Position numbers and translations under genes: made by a program
NCBI GenBank assembly: GCA_001752465.1
Contig: MDJB01000001.1
Location: 1-64,000 of the forward strand
DNA from: Haemophilus quentini
GTDB lineage: Bacteria; Pseudomonadota; Gammaproteobacteria; Enterobacterales; Pasteurellaceae
Length of the DNA: 64,000 nucleotides
Direction of reading: 5' to 3'
Notes under the pieces: model-generated
The model's database searches: none
What the model was told of the DNA's origin: nothing
The model's input: the letters and a program-made list of their open reading frames with translations, nothing else
Part shown: positions 29,471 through 39,623 of the stretch, piece after piece
Numbering within the stretch: the first letter of the stretch is position 1
How the letters are laid out: each line of letters starts with the position of its first letter

Positions 29471-29896
29471 ATGAAAAATCCAATAACGAATCTTAATCTC
29501 CTCTTAGCCTCAATGGAACCCACTTTAAATGCGGGCATTTATTATTTCGCCACCTTAAAACCTGAGCAAGATTTACCGCTTTCTGCACTCATTGCTACTA
29601 TTCGTGAAGAAGAAGGTTTATCCGTTGTTGTCACAGAAGAAACTGCCCAAAATTACAAACTAGCAGTGCAGTTTAAAGTAGCTTGGATTACCTTGACCGT
29701 TCATTCCGATCTCGCCGCTGTAGGCTTAACCGCCGCCTTTGCCAAAGTATTAGGCGAAGCGAATATAAGTTGTAATGTCGTGGCTGGAAATTGTCACGAT
29801 CATATTTTTGTACCTTATGAAAAAGCCGATATTGCAATGATAACCTTGCATGCATTGCAACAAGCTTCAAGCGAAAATAGTCAAAAAATAAACTAG
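29471..29896 (+). CDS. Tandem ACT-domain protein (COG3602 type)
   Basis: A 141-residue soluble protein that looks like two ACT-like ligand-binding modules in tandem, as in the COG3602 group. The N-terminal half starts with the MKNPITNLNLLLASMEP type segment, and the C-terminal half contains a beta-alpha-beta AAFAKVLGEANISCNVVAGNCHDHIFVPYEKAD. ACT domains usually sense amino acids, but no catalytic or DNA-binding partner is attached. Located nine bases after the methyltransferase gene and probably co-transcribed. Function unknown. Confidence 0.8.
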   Translation: MKNPITNLNLLLASMEPTLNAGIYYFATLKPEQDLPLSALIATIREEEGLSVVVTEETAQNYKLAVQFKVAWITLTVHSDLAAVGLTAAFAKVLGEANISCNVVAGNCHDHIFVPYEKADIAMITLHALQQASSENSQKIN

Positions 29897-29978
29897 AATT
29901 TCACCGCACTTTATGATATAAATCGCACCGCTCTTTTTACCATTAGAAAAGAGTAAAATTTTTAACTTAAACAACACA

Positions 29979-30047
29979 CACATATCATCAAGGCTTCATC
30001 GGGGTGCCAAACGGTCGATGAGCTGATATGTGGAGGCTCAACCCCAA
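29979..30047 (+). promoter_or_regulatory. rpsB leader with pseudoknot-type fold
   Basis: The 5' region of rpsB folds through CACATATCA (29979-29987) with TGATATGTG (30024-30032), TCATCG (29996-30001) with CGATGA (30016-30021), and GGGGT (30001-30005) with ACCCC (30041-30045), the last outside the first stem and so able to form a pseudoknot. It ends 16 bases before the start codon. S2 represses its own operon in E. coli; this is the candidate site. Confidence 0.75.
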
Positions 30048-30062
30048 CAAAAGGAAAATATT

Positions 30063-30785
30063 ATGGCACAAGTTTCAATGCGCGACATGATCAACGCGGG
30101 CGTACACTTCGGACACCAAACTCGTTACTGGAACCCACAAATGAAACCTTTCATTTTTGGTGCTCGTAACGGTGTTCATATCATCAACTTAGAAAAAACT
30201 TTACCTTTATTCAACGAAGCTTTAGCGGAATTAACTCGTATTGCTAGCAACAACGGTAAAGTATTATTCGTTGGTACAAAACGTGCAGCGTCTGAAGCGG
30301 TTCAAGCAGCAGCATTAGATTGTCAGCAATATTACGTAAACCACCGTTGGTTAGGTGGTATGTTGACTAACTGGAAAACCGTTCGTCAATCAATTAAACG
30401 TTTAAAAGATTTAGAAACCCAGTCTCAAGACGGTACTTTTGATAAATTAACCAAAAAAGAAGCGTTAATGCGTAGCCGTGAGATGGAAAAACTTGAATTA
30501 AGCCTTGGCGGTATCAAAGATATGGGCGGCTTACCAGATGCATTATTTGTTATCGGAGCAGACCATGAACATATCGCAGTTAAAGAAGCAAACAACTTAG
30601 GTATTCCTGTATTTGCTATCGTTGATACTAACTCAACTCCAGCTGGCGTAGATTTCGTTATCCCAGGTAACGATGATGCGACTCGTGCTATCCAACTTTA
30701 CCTTTCTGCAGCTGCAGCAGCGGTTAAAGAAGGTCGTGGTAATGAAGCTCAAGTTGCTGAAGAATTAGCAGCTGACGCAGAATAA
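30063..30785 (+). CDS. rpsB: 30S ribosomal protein S2
   Basis: Structural protein of the small ribosomal subunit, needed for binding of S1. It has 240 residues. The start is the ATG at 30063 ([25 protein letters not shown]) after AAAAGGAAAA; an upstream in-frame start at 30030 is inside the regulatory leader and is rejected. The family landmarks [14 protein letters not shown]-like run, WLGGMLTNW and [12 protein letters not shown] are all present. tsf follows after 133 bases that contain a GGGGCTAAA hairpin, as in E. coli rpsB-tsf. Confidence 0.98.
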   Translation: MAQVSMRDMINAGVHFGHQTRYWNPQMKPFIFGARNGVHIINLEKTLPLFNEALAELTRIASNNGKVLFVGTKRAASEAVQAAALDCQQYYVNHRWLGGMLTNWKTVRQSIKRLKDLETQSQDGTFDKLTKKEALMRSREMEKLELSLGGIKDMGGLPDALFVIGADHEHIAVKEANNLGIPVFAIVDTNSTPAGVDFVIPGNDDATRAIQLYLSAAAAAVKEGRGNEAQVAEELAADAE

Positions 30786-30837
30786 TTTAAGTTTTGCAAT
30801 AAGGCGAAGCCCTTAATAATCAAACGATTAATTGGCA

Positions 30838-30868
30838 TAGGGGCTAAAATTTAGCCCCTATATTTTTA
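30838..30868 (+). terminator. Attenuator-like hairpin between rpsB and tsf
   Basis: TAGGGGCTAAA and its complement up to 30860 form a stem of about ten pairs, followed by TATTTTTA. Partial termination here would set the S2 to EF-Ts ratio. Confidence 0.65.
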
Positions 30869-30918
30869 TCTAAAAGTGCGGTCAAAATAAACCGCATTTT
30901 CGACAGAGGATTTTAAAA

Positions 30919-31770
30919 ATGGCTGAAATCACAGCATCATTAGTAAAAGAACTTCGTGAACGTACCGGCGCAGGTATGATGGAATGTAAAAAAGCATTAG
31001 TTGAAGCAAACGGTGATATCGAGTTAGCGATCGACAACATGCGTAAATCTGGTCAAGCTAAAGCAGCTAAAAAAGCAGGCCGTGTTGCAGCTGAAGGTGT
31101 TATCCTTGCTCGTGTAGAAAATGGTTTCGGTGTATTAGTTGAAATGAACTGTGAAACTGACTTCGTAGCAAAAGATGCTGGTTTCTTAGGTTTAGCAAAC
31201 GAAGTAGCTGATTTCGCAGCAGCAAACAAAGGTACAACTATCGAAGCATTACAAGCACAATTCGAAGAAAAACGTGCTGCATTAGTAGCTAAAATCGGTG
31301 AAAACATGAACATCCGTCGTGTTGCTTACTTAGATGGTCAAGTAATTGCTCAATACTTACACGGCGCGAAAATCGGTGTATTAGTTGCAGGTCAAGGTTC
31401 TGCAGATGAACTTAAAAAAGTAGCTATGCACGTAGCTGCATCTAAACCTGAATTCGTAAATCCAGAAGATGTATCAGCAGAAGTAGTTGAACACGAACGT
31501 CAAATCCAAATCGACATCGCAGTTAACTCTGGTAAACCAAAAGAAATCGCAGAGAAAATGGTTGAAGGTCGTATGAAGAAATTCACTGGTGAAGTTTCAT
31601 TAACTGGCCAACCATTCGTAATGGATCCTTCTGTATCTGTAGGTGACTTCTTAAAATCAGTAAACACTTCAGTTTCTAATTTCATCCGTTTAGAAGTGGG
31701 TGAAGGTATCGAGAAAAAAGAAGAAGACTTCGCAGCTGAAGTTGCAAAAATCACTGGCGGTAACGCGTAA
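30919..31770 (+). CDS. tsf: Elongation factor Ts
   Basis: Nucleotide-exchange factor for EF-Tu. It has 283 residues, one of the most codon-biased genes in the window. The N-terminal UBA-like domain starts [24 protein letters not shown], followed by the core [10 protein letters not shown] and the coiled-coil and C-terminal dimerisation elements. It shares the rpsB transcript. A perfect palindrome (31797-31818) ends the operon. Confidence 0.98.
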   Translation: MAEITASLVKELRERTGAGMMECKKALVEANGDIELAIDNMRKSGQAKAAKKAGRVAAEGVILARVENGFGVLVEMNCETDFVAKDAGFLGLANEVADFAAANKGTTIEALQAQFEEKRAALVAKIGENMNIRRVAYLDGQVIAQYLHGAKIGVLVAGQGSADELKKVAMHVAASKPEFVNPEDVSAEVVEHERQIQIDIAVNSGKPKEIAEKMVEGRMKKFTGEVSLTGQPFVMDPSVSVGDFLKSVNTSVSNFIRLEVGEGIEKKEEDFAAEVAKITGGNA

Positions 31771-31796
31771 TTCTTTAAAGATAACGATATGTTAAT

Positions 31797-31825
31797 AAGC
31801 CCAACTTAAGTTGGGCTTATTTGTT
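31797..31825 (+). terminator. Terminator of rpsB-tsf
   Basis: AAGCCCAACTT followed immediately by AAGTTGGGCTT forms a perfect palindrome, then ATTTGTTTT. It lies 26 bases past the tsf stop. Confidence 0.85.
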
Positions 31826-31893
31826 TTATAGGATAAGCTGCTTAATTAACGGGCTTAAACTTTTTTAGTTACGTTTAGTAAAATAAAAAATCC

Positions 31894-31921
31894 ACACTTT
31901 AATAGTAAACTTTTAAAGTGT
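31894..31921 (-). terminator. Terminator of the uppS-lpxD cluster
   Basis: ACACTTTAA and TTAAAGTGT pair across ten bases. On the minus strand they are followed by GGATTTTTTATTTT. It lies 29 bases past the lpxD stop. Confidence 0.7.
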
Positions 31922-31949
31922 TTATTTTGTAATAAAACTTCAGAAGAAA

Positions 31950-32975
31950 TTAAGAAATTTTCTTTTCTAACGCTTTTAAACGTTTATTTATTCCATCAAT
32001 ACCTAACGTCAGAGCTGCTGTTTTACGCCATTCTTTATTCGTTTGCAATGGAATACCAGAGGAATATACACCAGGCTCTGTAATTGGGCGCATAACCATT
32101 CCCATTCCAGTAATCGTGACTTTATCGCAAATTTCCATATGGCCATTAATCACACTTGCACCTCCAATTAAGCAATAACGCCCAACAGTCAAACTACCCG
32201 CCATAATAACGCCTCCCGCAACAGCTGTACCAGTACCGATATGAACATTATGCGCAATTTGACAAAGGTTATCGATAATCACGTTATCTTCAATAATCGT
32301 TGCGTCTAATGCGCCTCTATCGATACAGGTATTCGCACCAATCTCAACGTTATTACCAATTATTACTTGCCCTACTTGTGGAATTTTAACCCAACGACCA
32401 CGATCATTTGCGTAACCAAAACCATCACTACCGATGACTGTTCCTGATTGAATTAAGCAATTAGTGCCAATCTCAACGTTATGATAAACAGTTACATTAG
32501 CCCAAAGTTGAGTGCCTGAACCGATCTTGGTATTTTTACCAACAAAGCAATTTGCACCAATGATCACGTTATCACCAAGTAAAACGCCTTCTTCAATAAC
32601 AGCATTAGCGCCAATTGAAACATTCTCACCTAAAGAAGCACTATCAAAAATCACCGCACTTTTTGCAATGTCTTGCGCAGCCTTTGGTGTGCTATCCATA
32701 TATTGAGCCAAAATTGCGTAAGCTACATAAGGATCTTTAACAATAAGTAAATTGCTTTCTGGAGAGCAGTGTTCGATATCCTCTTCAGAAACAACCAAAA
32801 TTCCAGCTTTAGAATCTTTCAATAACGCACGAAATTTTGCGTTAGAAATAAAAGTAAGTTGATTTGATTGGGCTTTATCGAGTGGAGCTATATTCTCAAC
32901 AACAACATCGGCGTTACCGCGAACGGTAGCGCCGATTTGAGTTGCCAATTCTTGTAAAGAATAGGATTTTTGCAT
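31950..32975 (-). CDS. lpxD: UDP-3-O-acylglucosamine N-acyltransferase
   Basis: Adds the second hydroxyacyl chain in lipid A synthesis, using acyl-ACP. It has 341 residues: an N-terminal uridine-binding domain (about 1-100), then a left-handed beta-helix made of many hexapeptide repeats ([24 protein letters not shown] and similar), with the catalytic His in AHNVHIG. The C-terminal helix is shorter than usual. skp lies 12 bases upstream and bamA before that, an order shared with E. coli and other gammaproteobacteria. Confidence 0.96.
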   Translation of the reverse strand: MQKSYSLQELATQIGATVRGNADVVVENIAPLDKAQSNQLTFISNAKFRALLKDSKAGILVVSEEDIEHCSPESNLLIVKDPYVAYAILAQYMDSTPKAAQDIAKSAVIFDSASLGENVSIGANAVIEEGVLLGDNVIIGANCFVGKNTKIGSGTQLWANVTVYHNVEIGTNCLIQSGTVIGSDGFGYANDRGRWVKIPQVGQVIIGNNVEIGANTCIDRGALDATIIEDNVIIDNLCQIAHNVHIGTGTAVAGGVIMAGSLTVGRYCLIGGASVINGHMEICDKVTITGMGMVMRPITEPGVYSSGIPLQTNKEWRKTAALTLGIDGINKRLKALEKKIS

Positions 32976-32987
32976 TATGAGAACCTA

Positions 32988-33596
32988 TTATTTTTTCTCT
33001 TCTGCTTTAGCAGGTACTGCTTTTTCACTAGTAGGAATAGATTTTAAGACCTCTTCTGTGATGTCTTTACCCTCTACCGCAAATACAACTGAATTTGCAT
33101 CAAGCACATAAGTATAACCTTTCGCTTTTGCTAAATTATTTGTAGCAGTTTGAATACTATCTAATAATTTACCACGCTCTTCTGCTTGACGTTTTTCATT
33201 TTGCGCTTGGAACTCTTGAACTTTTTTATCTTGTTCCTGCATTAATTTTTGTAATTCAGTATCTTCAGCCGCGCCTAATTTATTAATTTCCTCTTGGCGT
33301 TTTTGAATATCTGTTTGACGTAAACGAGGCGCATCTTTTTCCAAAGCTGCAACTTTTGCTTCTACTTTTTTACGAGCAGCTGCAATTTTATCATCAACTG
33401 CTTTTTTACTTGCAGCTAATTTTTCAGCTACAGGCTTAAATTCAGCATCAAGTTTATCCGCTACCGCTTGGCGATCCGGGTGATTTTGGAAAATATAACC
33501 TGCATTAATGAAAGCAATTTTTTCTTCAGCTGCTGCATATCCTGAAGCAAGTGCGATACCTAAAGCAAGTGCGGTTACTTTTGCGATGTTTTTCAT
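32988..33596 (-). CDS. skp: Periplasmic chaperone Skp (OmpH)
   Basis: Periplasmic chaperone that holds unfolded outer-membrane proteins. It has 202 residues, longer than E. coli Skp (161) because the coiled-coil arms and a Lys/Glu/Ala-rich tail are extended. A signal peptide (about 1-23, cleavage after AAAE-type ALASGYAAA) precedes the body. The middle is a long charged helical region (KKVEAKVAALEKDAP and EQDKKVQEFQAQNEKRQAEE). It sits between bamA and lpxD on the same strand, with an untypical hairpin before it. Confidence 0.93.
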   Translation of the reverse strand: MKNIAKVTALALGIALASGYAAAEEKIAFINAGYIFQNHPDRQAVADKLDAEFKPVAEKLAASKKAVDDKIAAARKKVEAKVAALEKDAPRLRQTDIQKRQEEINKLGAAEDTELQKLMQEQDKKVQEFQAQNEKRQAEERGKLLDSIQTATNNLAKAKGYTYVLDANSVVFAVEGKDITEEVLKSIPTSEKAVPAKAEEKK

Positions 33597-33637
33597 TTGA
33601 TAAAGATCCTTAATTAAATTGTGGTTAGTTTAGTATT

Positions 33638-33666
33638 TTCTCTGCCTAACAAAATTAGGCAGAGAA
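33638..33666 (-). other. Hairpin between bamA and skp
   Basis: TTCTCTGCCTAA-caaaa-TTAGGCAGAGAA is a perfect 12-base stem in the 112-base gap between bamA and skp. No T-tract follows on the minus strand, so it is more likely a processing or stability element than a terminator. Confidence 0.6.
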
Positions 33667-33708
33667 TGCTATCTTTGACATTCGAATGATGAAAAAAGTT
33701 CAATCTAA

Positions 33709-36087
33709 TTAGAAAGAACCACCAATACTAAATTGGAATTGTTCTACATCATCATTTTCATATTTTTTAATCGGTTTGGCATAAGAGAATACCAATGGTC
33801 CAATAGGTGATTGCCATTGGAAACCTACCCCGGCAGAGGCTCGAACTCGACTAGATTTTCCATAATCAGGTAAATTTAACGCAGCAATACTTGCATTTAA
33901 TGCTTTATCGGATTTCCATTTTGTATTCCACACACTTGCTGCATCCACAAATAATGAAGTTCTAACAGAGTTTTGGCCTTTATCACCGACAAATGGAGTT
34001 GGCACAATTAACTCTGCGCTAGCTGTAGCTATTGCATTACCACCAACAACATCTGTGCTTGGCACCCATTTATTTTGGGTTGGATTTAAATAAATAGCAT
34101 TAGGTCCAATAGCACCATACGCAAATCCACGTAAAGAGCCAATGCCACCAGCAGTATAATATTGATAGAACGGTAAGCGTTTATTACCAAATCCATTTGC
34201 ATAACCAGCCGATGCTTTTGCTGACATTACCCAGCGATGATCTCGATCTAATGGATAGAATCCTTGAACATCTGCACTTAATTTATAGTATTTATTATCA
34301 GAACCAGGAGTTGTAACTCGTCCACCAAGACTTGCTTTAACCCCTTTAGTTGGGAAATATCCTCTATTAAGACTGTTATAGTTCCAACCGAATGAGAAAT
34401 CAAAGTCATTTGTTTTAATGGCATTTCCATTAAAGTTCATCGATTTCATATACAATTCACGGCTATATTCTTTCGCAAAATTACTAATTTTATTATAGGT
34501 GTAACCTAATCCTACATAGTAAGAGTTATTTTCATTGACAGGGAAACCTAAAGTAACGTTACCACCATAAGTCGTACGTTTATAATTAGAAGAGGTATCG
34601 TTTCTAGAGTTGTCATAGTTTTCAAAGAAAACATTGCCACCTAAACTGACTCCATCTTTCGTGAAATACGGCTCAACATAACCTAAATTTACGCTAGTAC
34701 CGTAGTCATTACGTGTTCCACCAAGGCTAACTGAAGCACCAGTTCCCAAGAAATTATCTTGTTTAACACTAGCTTGATAACTAATACCACTCTCTGTACC
34801 GTAACCAATACCAAAGTTGATACTACCTGTATTACGCTCTTTAACTTTATACACGACATCGACTTCGTCATCCGTACCTTTTACAGGATCAATTCGGTTT
34901 TCTACAGTTTCGAAGAATCCTGTACGATCTAAACGGATTTTACCTAACTCAACTAATTGCGAGTTATACCACGCCCCTTCTTGTTGGCGCATTTCTTGAC
35001 GTAAAGTACTATCTGCTGAAACAGTATTTCCTTCAAAGCGTAGTTGACGAACAGTTAAACGTCGACCAGCATCAACAACAAAAGTAATGGCTAAAGTTTT
35101 ATTTGTATCATCAAAATCAGGTACAGAATTCACCGTTGCACTACCGTAACCACGTTCACCCAATTTTGCTTTAATCGCATTTTCAACATCGGCAATATCA
35201 CTGCGACGGAAAGTGTCATTTAAATGTAATGAAGAAAGTAACGGTTCAAGTTCAGAAGCCATACCACCCACATTACCAACAATACGAGCACTTCGAAGGT
35301 CATACTGTAAACCTTCATTGACATCAATGGTTACATTTACTTTCGTTTTTTCATCATTTAACTGAACATCAGTTTTAGTTATTTGTGCTTTGGCATAACC
35401 ATTGTTTAAATAATAATCACGAATTGACTGTAAATCTTTCTCGAACTGAGCGCCTTCAAATTTATTACCCCATAATTTCCACCAAGAATCAGGTTGTAAT
35501 TCCATTTGCTCTTGCAACGTACTGCTACTAATAGATTCATTACCATTGAAAGTTAATGATGCTAATTTTGCTGTATCATCTTCATTGATCTGAATTAAAA
35601 TTTCAGCACGATTATTTGGTAACGTATTGACAATAGGTTCAACTGTTGCGTTATAGCGACCTATACTTGCATAGTGTTCTTTTACACTTTTTGCAAATTC
35701 ATTTAATTTTTCTCGAATTAAAACATCACCAACTTTAAAACCGTTAGCATCTAAGTTTTGTTTAAGTGCTTCAGTTGGAATAACAGAGTTACCTTTGATT
35801 TTAACATCTGAAATGATCGATTTAGCCACAACGCTAACAACAAGGACATCGCCTTCTTGATGTGCATTCACATCATCGAATCGACCACTTACGAATAAAG
35901 AGCGGACAATATTAGCCACATCATTGTCAGTCACACGCTGACCAGCACGAACAGGTAGACTTGCTCGGATTTGTTGTTCTAAGTCACCTTGAACACCATC
36001 CACACGAATATCTTTTGCCACAAAAGGTGCGGCAAACGCAGTCGTTGTCGTACCGAATAATAAACTTGCGATTAGAAGTTTTTTCAT
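33709..36087 (-). CDS. bamA: Outer-membrane protein assembly factor BamA (D15)
   Basis: Core of the BAM complex that folds beta-barrel proteins into the outer membrane. It has 792 residues: a signal peptide (about 1-19, AFA-A), five POTRA domains (about 20-420) and a 16-strand barrel ending in the family-typical aromatic strand [10 protein letters not shown]. The start is the ATG at 36085-36087 ([12 protein letters not shown]) with AGGATA upstream; a longer frame upstream overlaps rseP and is not credible. Same length as H. influenzae D15 protective antigen (from memory). Confidence 0.97.
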   Translation of the reverse strand: MKKLLIASLLFGTTTTAFAAPFVAKDIRVDGVQGDLEQQIRASLPVRAGQRVTDNDVANIVRSLFVSGRFDDVNAHQEGDVLVVSVVAKSIISDVKIKGNSVIPTEALKQNLDANGFKVGDVLIREKLNEFAKSVKEHYASIGRYNATVEPIVNTLPNNRAEILIQINEDDTAKLASLTFNGNESISSSTLQEQMELQPDSWWKLWGNKFEGAQFEKDLQSIRDYYLNNGYAKAQITKTDVQLNDEKTKVNVTIDVNEGLQYDLRSARIVGNVGGMASELEPLLSSLHLNDTFRRSDIADVENAIKAKLGERGYGSATVNSVPDFDDTNKTLAITFVVDAGRRLTVRQLRFEGNTVSADSTLRQEMRQQEGAWYNSQLVELGKIRLDRTGFFETVENRIDPVKGTDDEVDVVYKVKERNTGSINFGIGYGTESGISYQASVKQDNFLGTGASVSLGGTRNDYGTSVNLGYVEPYFTKDGVSLGGNVFFENYDNSRNDTSSNYKRTTYGGNVTLGFPVNENNSYYVGLGYTYNKISNFAKEYSRELYMKSMNFNGNAIKTNDFDFSFGWNYNSLNRGYFPTKGVKASLGGRVTTPGSDNKYYKLSADVQGFYPLDRDHRWVMSAKASAGYANGFGNKRLPFYQYYTAGGIGSLRGFAYGAIGPNAIYLNPTQNKWVPSTDVVGGNAIATASAELIVPTPFVGDKGQNSVRTSLFVDAASVWNTKWKSDKALNASIAALNLPDYGKSSRVRASAGVGFQWQSPIGPLVFSYAKPIKKYENDDVEQFQFSIGGSF

Positions 36088-36106
36088 CGATTGTATCCTA
36101 TATAAA

Positions 36107-37438
36107 TTATAGACGTAAAAAATCATTAAATAATGCAAACACCGTTAAACTTAATAACAGCGCTGCGCCAATTCGATAACAGATGCTTTGCACCCGTTCA
36201 GAAACAGGTTTTCCTTTAACAGCTTCCATAGCTAAAAAAACTAAATGGCCGCCATCTAATACAGGCAATGGGAATAAATTCATAATGCCTAAATTCACAC
36301 TAATCAATGCCATAAAACTTAAAAAATACACCAATCCAATATTAGCAGATGCACCAGCACCTTTAGCAATGGAAATCGGACCGCTTAAATTGTTTAATGA
36401 CAAATCACCCGTGATTAATTTCCCTAACACTTTCAAGGTTAACACAGAAAGTCGGCCAATTTTTTCAATGCCTTTTTGCAAGGCGTCAAGAATATCATAT
36501 TTTAATTCTGTACGATATTCATCAGATAATTTTACGAAAGTTGGGCTTAAACCCACAAACCATTTTCCACTCTGATTACGCACTGGAGTGATAATTTTGT
36601 CAAGCGTTTCCCCATTACGTTCAACTTTAATAGAAAAAGATTCGCCTTGTTCGACCTGTTTTATAAAATCTTGCCAAGGAAGTGCGGTTAAATTTTCTTT
36701 TAAAATTTTATCACCGATTTGTAAACCCGCTTTCTCAGCGGGAGAACCTTGAACAACTTTAGAAAGCACCATTTCAACTTTAGGACGCATAGGCATAATC
36801 CCTAATGCCTCAAACGCACTTTCTTTTTCAGGATCAAACGTCCAATTTGCAAGATTTAAAGTCCGTTGTTGTTCAATATTGGAACCAAAAGAAGAAAGGG
36901 TAATCTCAACATTAGGCTCCCCCATTTTTGTGGCAAGCAGCATATTGATAGTTTCCCAATCTTGAGTTTCTTCGCCATCAACCGCTAGAATTTGTGTATT
37001 GGGTTCAATATGCGATTGTGCCGCGATTGAACTTGGCGTTATCAATTCAATCACAGGTTTAACACTTGGTATTCCGTAAAGATAGATGACCCAATAGGCA
37101 AAAATCGCGAAAATAAAATTTGCCAAAGGACCGGCGATAATCACAAATGCGCGTTGTAATACGCTTTTACTGTCAAATGCTTGTGGCTTTTGTTCAACTG
37201 GAACCTCTTCATTGCGTCCATCAAGCATTTTTAGATAGCCGCCTAAAGGAATCATTGAAACCGCAAATTCTGTACCATGCTTATCGATACGTTTCCAAAT
37301 TACCTTACCAAAGCCAATTGAAAAACGATGGACTTTTATACCGCACTTTCTAGCAGCCCAAAAGTGACCATATTCGTGAACGGATACTAATACCGCAATA
37401 GCAATGATAAAAGAACCTAGCGACCACAAAAATGACAT
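36107..37438 (-). CDS. rseP: Site-2 intramembrane protease RseP
   Basis: Zinc metalloprotease in the inner membrane that cuts anti-sigma factor RseA and cleared signal peptides. It has 443 residues, standard length: HEYGH zinc site at about 22-26 in the first helix, two PDZ domains (around [21 protein letters not shown] and [16 protein letters not shown]) and the C-terminal [11 protein letters not shown] motif that completes the active site. It lies between cdsA and bamA; the bamA start follows 19 bases after its stop. Confidence 0.96.
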   Translation of the reverse strand: MSFLWSLGSFIIAIAVLVSVHEYGHFWAARKCGIKVHRFSIGFGKVIWKRIDKHGTEFAVSMIPLGGYLKMLDGRNEEVPVEQKPQAFDSKSVLQRAFVIIAGPLANFIFAIFAYWVIYLYGIPSVKPVIELITPSSIAAQSHIEPNTQILAVDGEETQDWETINMLLATKMGEPNVEITLSSFGSNIEQQRTLNLANWTFDPEKESAFEALGIMPMRPKVEMVLSKVVQGSPAEKAGLQIGDKILKENLTALPWQDFIKQVEQGESFSIKVERNGETLDKIITPVRNQSGKWFVGLSPTFVKLSDEYRTELKYDILDALQKGIEKIGRLSVLTLKVLGKLITGDLSLNNLSGPISIAKGAGASANIGLVYFLSFMALISVNLGIMNLFPLPVLDGGHLVFLAMEAVKGKPVSERVQSICYRIGAALLLSLTVFALFNDFLRL

Positions 37439-37447
37439 TCAAAATCC

Positions 37448-38314
37448 TTATAACACAAAGAAATAGAAGTAGCTGAAAAAAGGTACCGCTGCAGTCAAGC
37501 TATCAATACGATCTAATACACCACCATGACCAGGAATTAATTGGCTGCTGTCTTTCACACCAGACTCACGTTTAAACATGCTTTCAGTTAAATCACCCAA
37601 TACCGAAATTGCAACTGTTGCAACGGAAAGGATAACGAATCCAGTGATATTTCGCTCACCAACTAAAGCATCGCCAGAGAAATGAATAAACACAAAAGCA
37701 AGCACTAACGCAGTAATTAAACCACCAACAACGCCTTCCCAGCTTTTGCCTGGTGAAACTTTTGGCGCAAGTTTACGTTTACCAAATGCTCGTCCGCTAA
37801 AATAAGCACCAGAATCAGCCGCCCAAACAAGCACAAATACATAAAGTAATAAAAATAAGCCGTGATAAGGATCATGGGTATAGTGTTCTAAACGTAAACG
37901 TAATACACCCGCGATAAATGGAATCAAAGTAGAAAAGGCAAGTAAAAGCTGTAAAAGAGGATTTTTAGACCAAAATTTAGCTGATTTAGGATAACTCACC
38001 ACAAGCAATAAAGCTAAACCCCACCAACCAACAGCATTCATCAATAAAAGCTGGAGATGCTGTTCAAACACACGACCGGCATCTAAATAGTTGCCCTCAG
38101 TATAGAGCCATAAAAAGATAAATGCGCCTAAAAAAGCCGCGACACAAAAACGCGCTAAAGGCTGTTTAAGGCGAGCAAACTGAGTCCATTCCCAAACGCC
38201 TAAAGTCGCCACAGCACCTAACGCAAGGGCAAAATAAAAAGGCGTGAATAAAAATAGTGCACATAACACCGCTGCGATTAACACAATGGCAGATAAAACT
38301 CGTTGTTTAAGCAT
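37448..38314 (-). CDS. cdsA: Phosphatidate cytidylyltransferase
   Basis: Makes CDP-diacylglycerol from phosphatidic acid and CTP. It has 288 residues, eight or so membrane helices, and the signature near the C-terminus SMFKRESGVKDSSQLIPGHGGVLDRIDSL. It overlaps no neighbour but lies 9 bases before rseP and 21 bases after uppS in the same direction, as in E. coli (uppS-cdsA-rseP-bamA). Fully intact. Confidence 0.95.
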   Translation of the reverse strand: MLKQRVLSAIVLIAAVLCALFLFTPFYFALALGAVATLGVWEWTQFARLKQPLARFCVAAFLGAFIFLWLYTEGNYLDAGRVFEQHLQLLLMNAVGWWGLALLLVVSYPKSAKFWSKNPLLQLLLAFSTLIPFIAGVLRLRLEHYTHDPYHGLFLLLYVFVLVWAADSGAYFSGRAFGKRKLAPKVSPGKSWEGVVGGLITALVLAFVFIHFSGDALVGERNITGFVILSVATVAISVLGDLTESMFKRESGVKDSSQLIPGHGGVLDRIDSLTAAVPFFSYFYFFVL

Positions 38315-38335
38315 AATTTTAATCCATTTATTGAA

Positions 38336-39055
38336 TTATTCTGTCCCACCAAAACGGCGATGACGTTGTTGATAACATGCGATGGCGCGGTTAAATTCCG
38401 CCTCATCAAAATCTGGCCACAGCACATCGGAAAAATAAAGTTCCGCATATGCAATTTGCCATAATAAAAAATTACTAATTCGTTGTTCACCACTGGTACG
38501 AATCAACAGATCTACTGGTGGTTCATCTTGTGTAACCAAATGACACTGAAAAGTAATTTCATCAATCTCTTCAACGTTCATTTCATTATTTTTTACTTTT
38601 TCTGCGAGTTGTTTTGTCGCTTGTACAATATCCCAACAACCGCCGTAATTTGCAGCGATATTGAGCGTAAGTGCGGTATTTTTTTCTGTTAAATTTTCCG
38701 CTTTTGCAATTTTTTCTTGTAAAGATTCACTAAAACGAGATACATCGCCAATAATTTTCAAGCGAATATTATTTTTATGTAATTTTTTCACTTCGCGATC
38801 TAAAGCTTGCATAAAAAGCGTCATTAATGCGCTGACTTCTTGCTCTGGTCGATTCCAATTTTCGCTACTAAAGGCATAAAGTGTAAGAAAATTTACTCCA
38901 GTTTGGCGAGCATAACTTACCGCATGGCGAACTGCAGATACACCATTGGTATGGCCAAAAATTCGCATTTTATTTTTCTGTTTTGCCCACCGCCCATTAC
39001 CATCCATAATAATGGCAACGTGTTTTGGAATATTGTTTTGATCGAGTTCTATCAT
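38336..39055 (-). CDS. uppS: Undecaprenyl diphosphate synthase
   Basis: Cis-prenyltransferase that makes the C55 lipid carrier for peptidoglycan and O-antigen precursors. It has 239 residues. The catalytic Asp is in [12 protein letters not shown], with the conserved FSSENWNRP, the [14 protein letters not shown] stretch and the C-terminal [19 protein letters not shown]. It heads the minus-strand envelope cluster that runs to lpxD. The promoter must lie in 39056-39207, facing yggU. Confidence 0.96.
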   Translation of the reverse strand: MIELDQNNIPKHVAIIMDGNGRWAKQKNKMRIFGHTNGVSAVRHAVSYARQTGVNFLTLYAFSSENWNRPEQEVSALMTLFMQALDREVKKLHKNNIRLKIIGDVSRFSESLQEKIAKAENLTEKNTALTLNIAANYGGCWDIVQATKQLAEKVKNNEMNVEEIDEITFQCHLVTQDEPPVDLLIRTSGEQRISNFLLWQIAYAELYFSDVLWPDFDEAEFNRAIACYQQRHRRFGGTE

Positions 39056-39207
39056 TATTTTTATTATAAAAAGATCCCTATAAATTCGGCTGTGAACTAT
39101 ATCATAAGTTGTATTTGCTTGCTATGGATTAGCGAGCCTTAATCCATACTTTATTTTTTACTTAATTCATTTTTATAATAAAGAAAAATAAACAAAACAA
39201 AAAATTT

Positions 39208-39495
39208 ATGTCTGCTATTGAACAAAATAAAGACGGTATTAGATTAAGAATATTCTTACAACCAAAAGCCAGTAAAGATCATATTGCTGGCATTCACGAT
39301 GATGAACTAAAAATTACCATTACTGCGCCACCTGTTGATGGTCAAGCAAATGCGCATTTATTGAAATTTTTAAGTAAATCCTTCAAAGTGCCTAAAAGCA
39401 GTATTATTTTAGAAAAAGGGGAATTGAGCAGACACAAACAAGTTTGGATTCCTGAACCCAAATTAATTCCAAAAGAAATTCAAAATCTATTGTAA
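39208..39495 (+). CDS. yggU: YggU/DUF167 family protein
   Basis: Small protein of 95 residues from the DUF167 (UPF0235) family, widely conserved in bacteria; no function is agreed. Characteristic motifs are [39 protein letters not shown] and SRHKQVWI. Usually next to yggT; here it stands alone between uppS and leuS. Starts with ATG 39208 preceded by AATTT only. Confidence 0.85.
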   Translation: MSAIEQNKDGIRLRIFLQPKASKDHIAGIHDDELKITITAPPVDGQANAHLLKFLSKSFKVPKSSIILEKGELSRHKQVWIPEPKLIPKEIQNLL

Positions 39496-39623
39496 AAACA
39501 AAGAAAAAAATCACCGCACTTTGGTCTCCTGCCCTATCAATTTATGCCTTTTTACGGTATTCTATACCACATTTTCTATTATCAAAATGCTGCAAAAGTG
39601 CGGTTAAAATTTAAGGTGATTTT

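Noticed and set aside
30030-30062. Longer N-terminus for ribosomal protein S2
   Set aside because: The upstream start is inside the structured leader; the ATG at 30063 has the ribosome site and matches the family.
36088-36138. Longer N-terminus for BamA
   Set aside because: It would precede the signal peptide and overlap rseP; ATG at 36087 has AGGA and a normal signal peptide.
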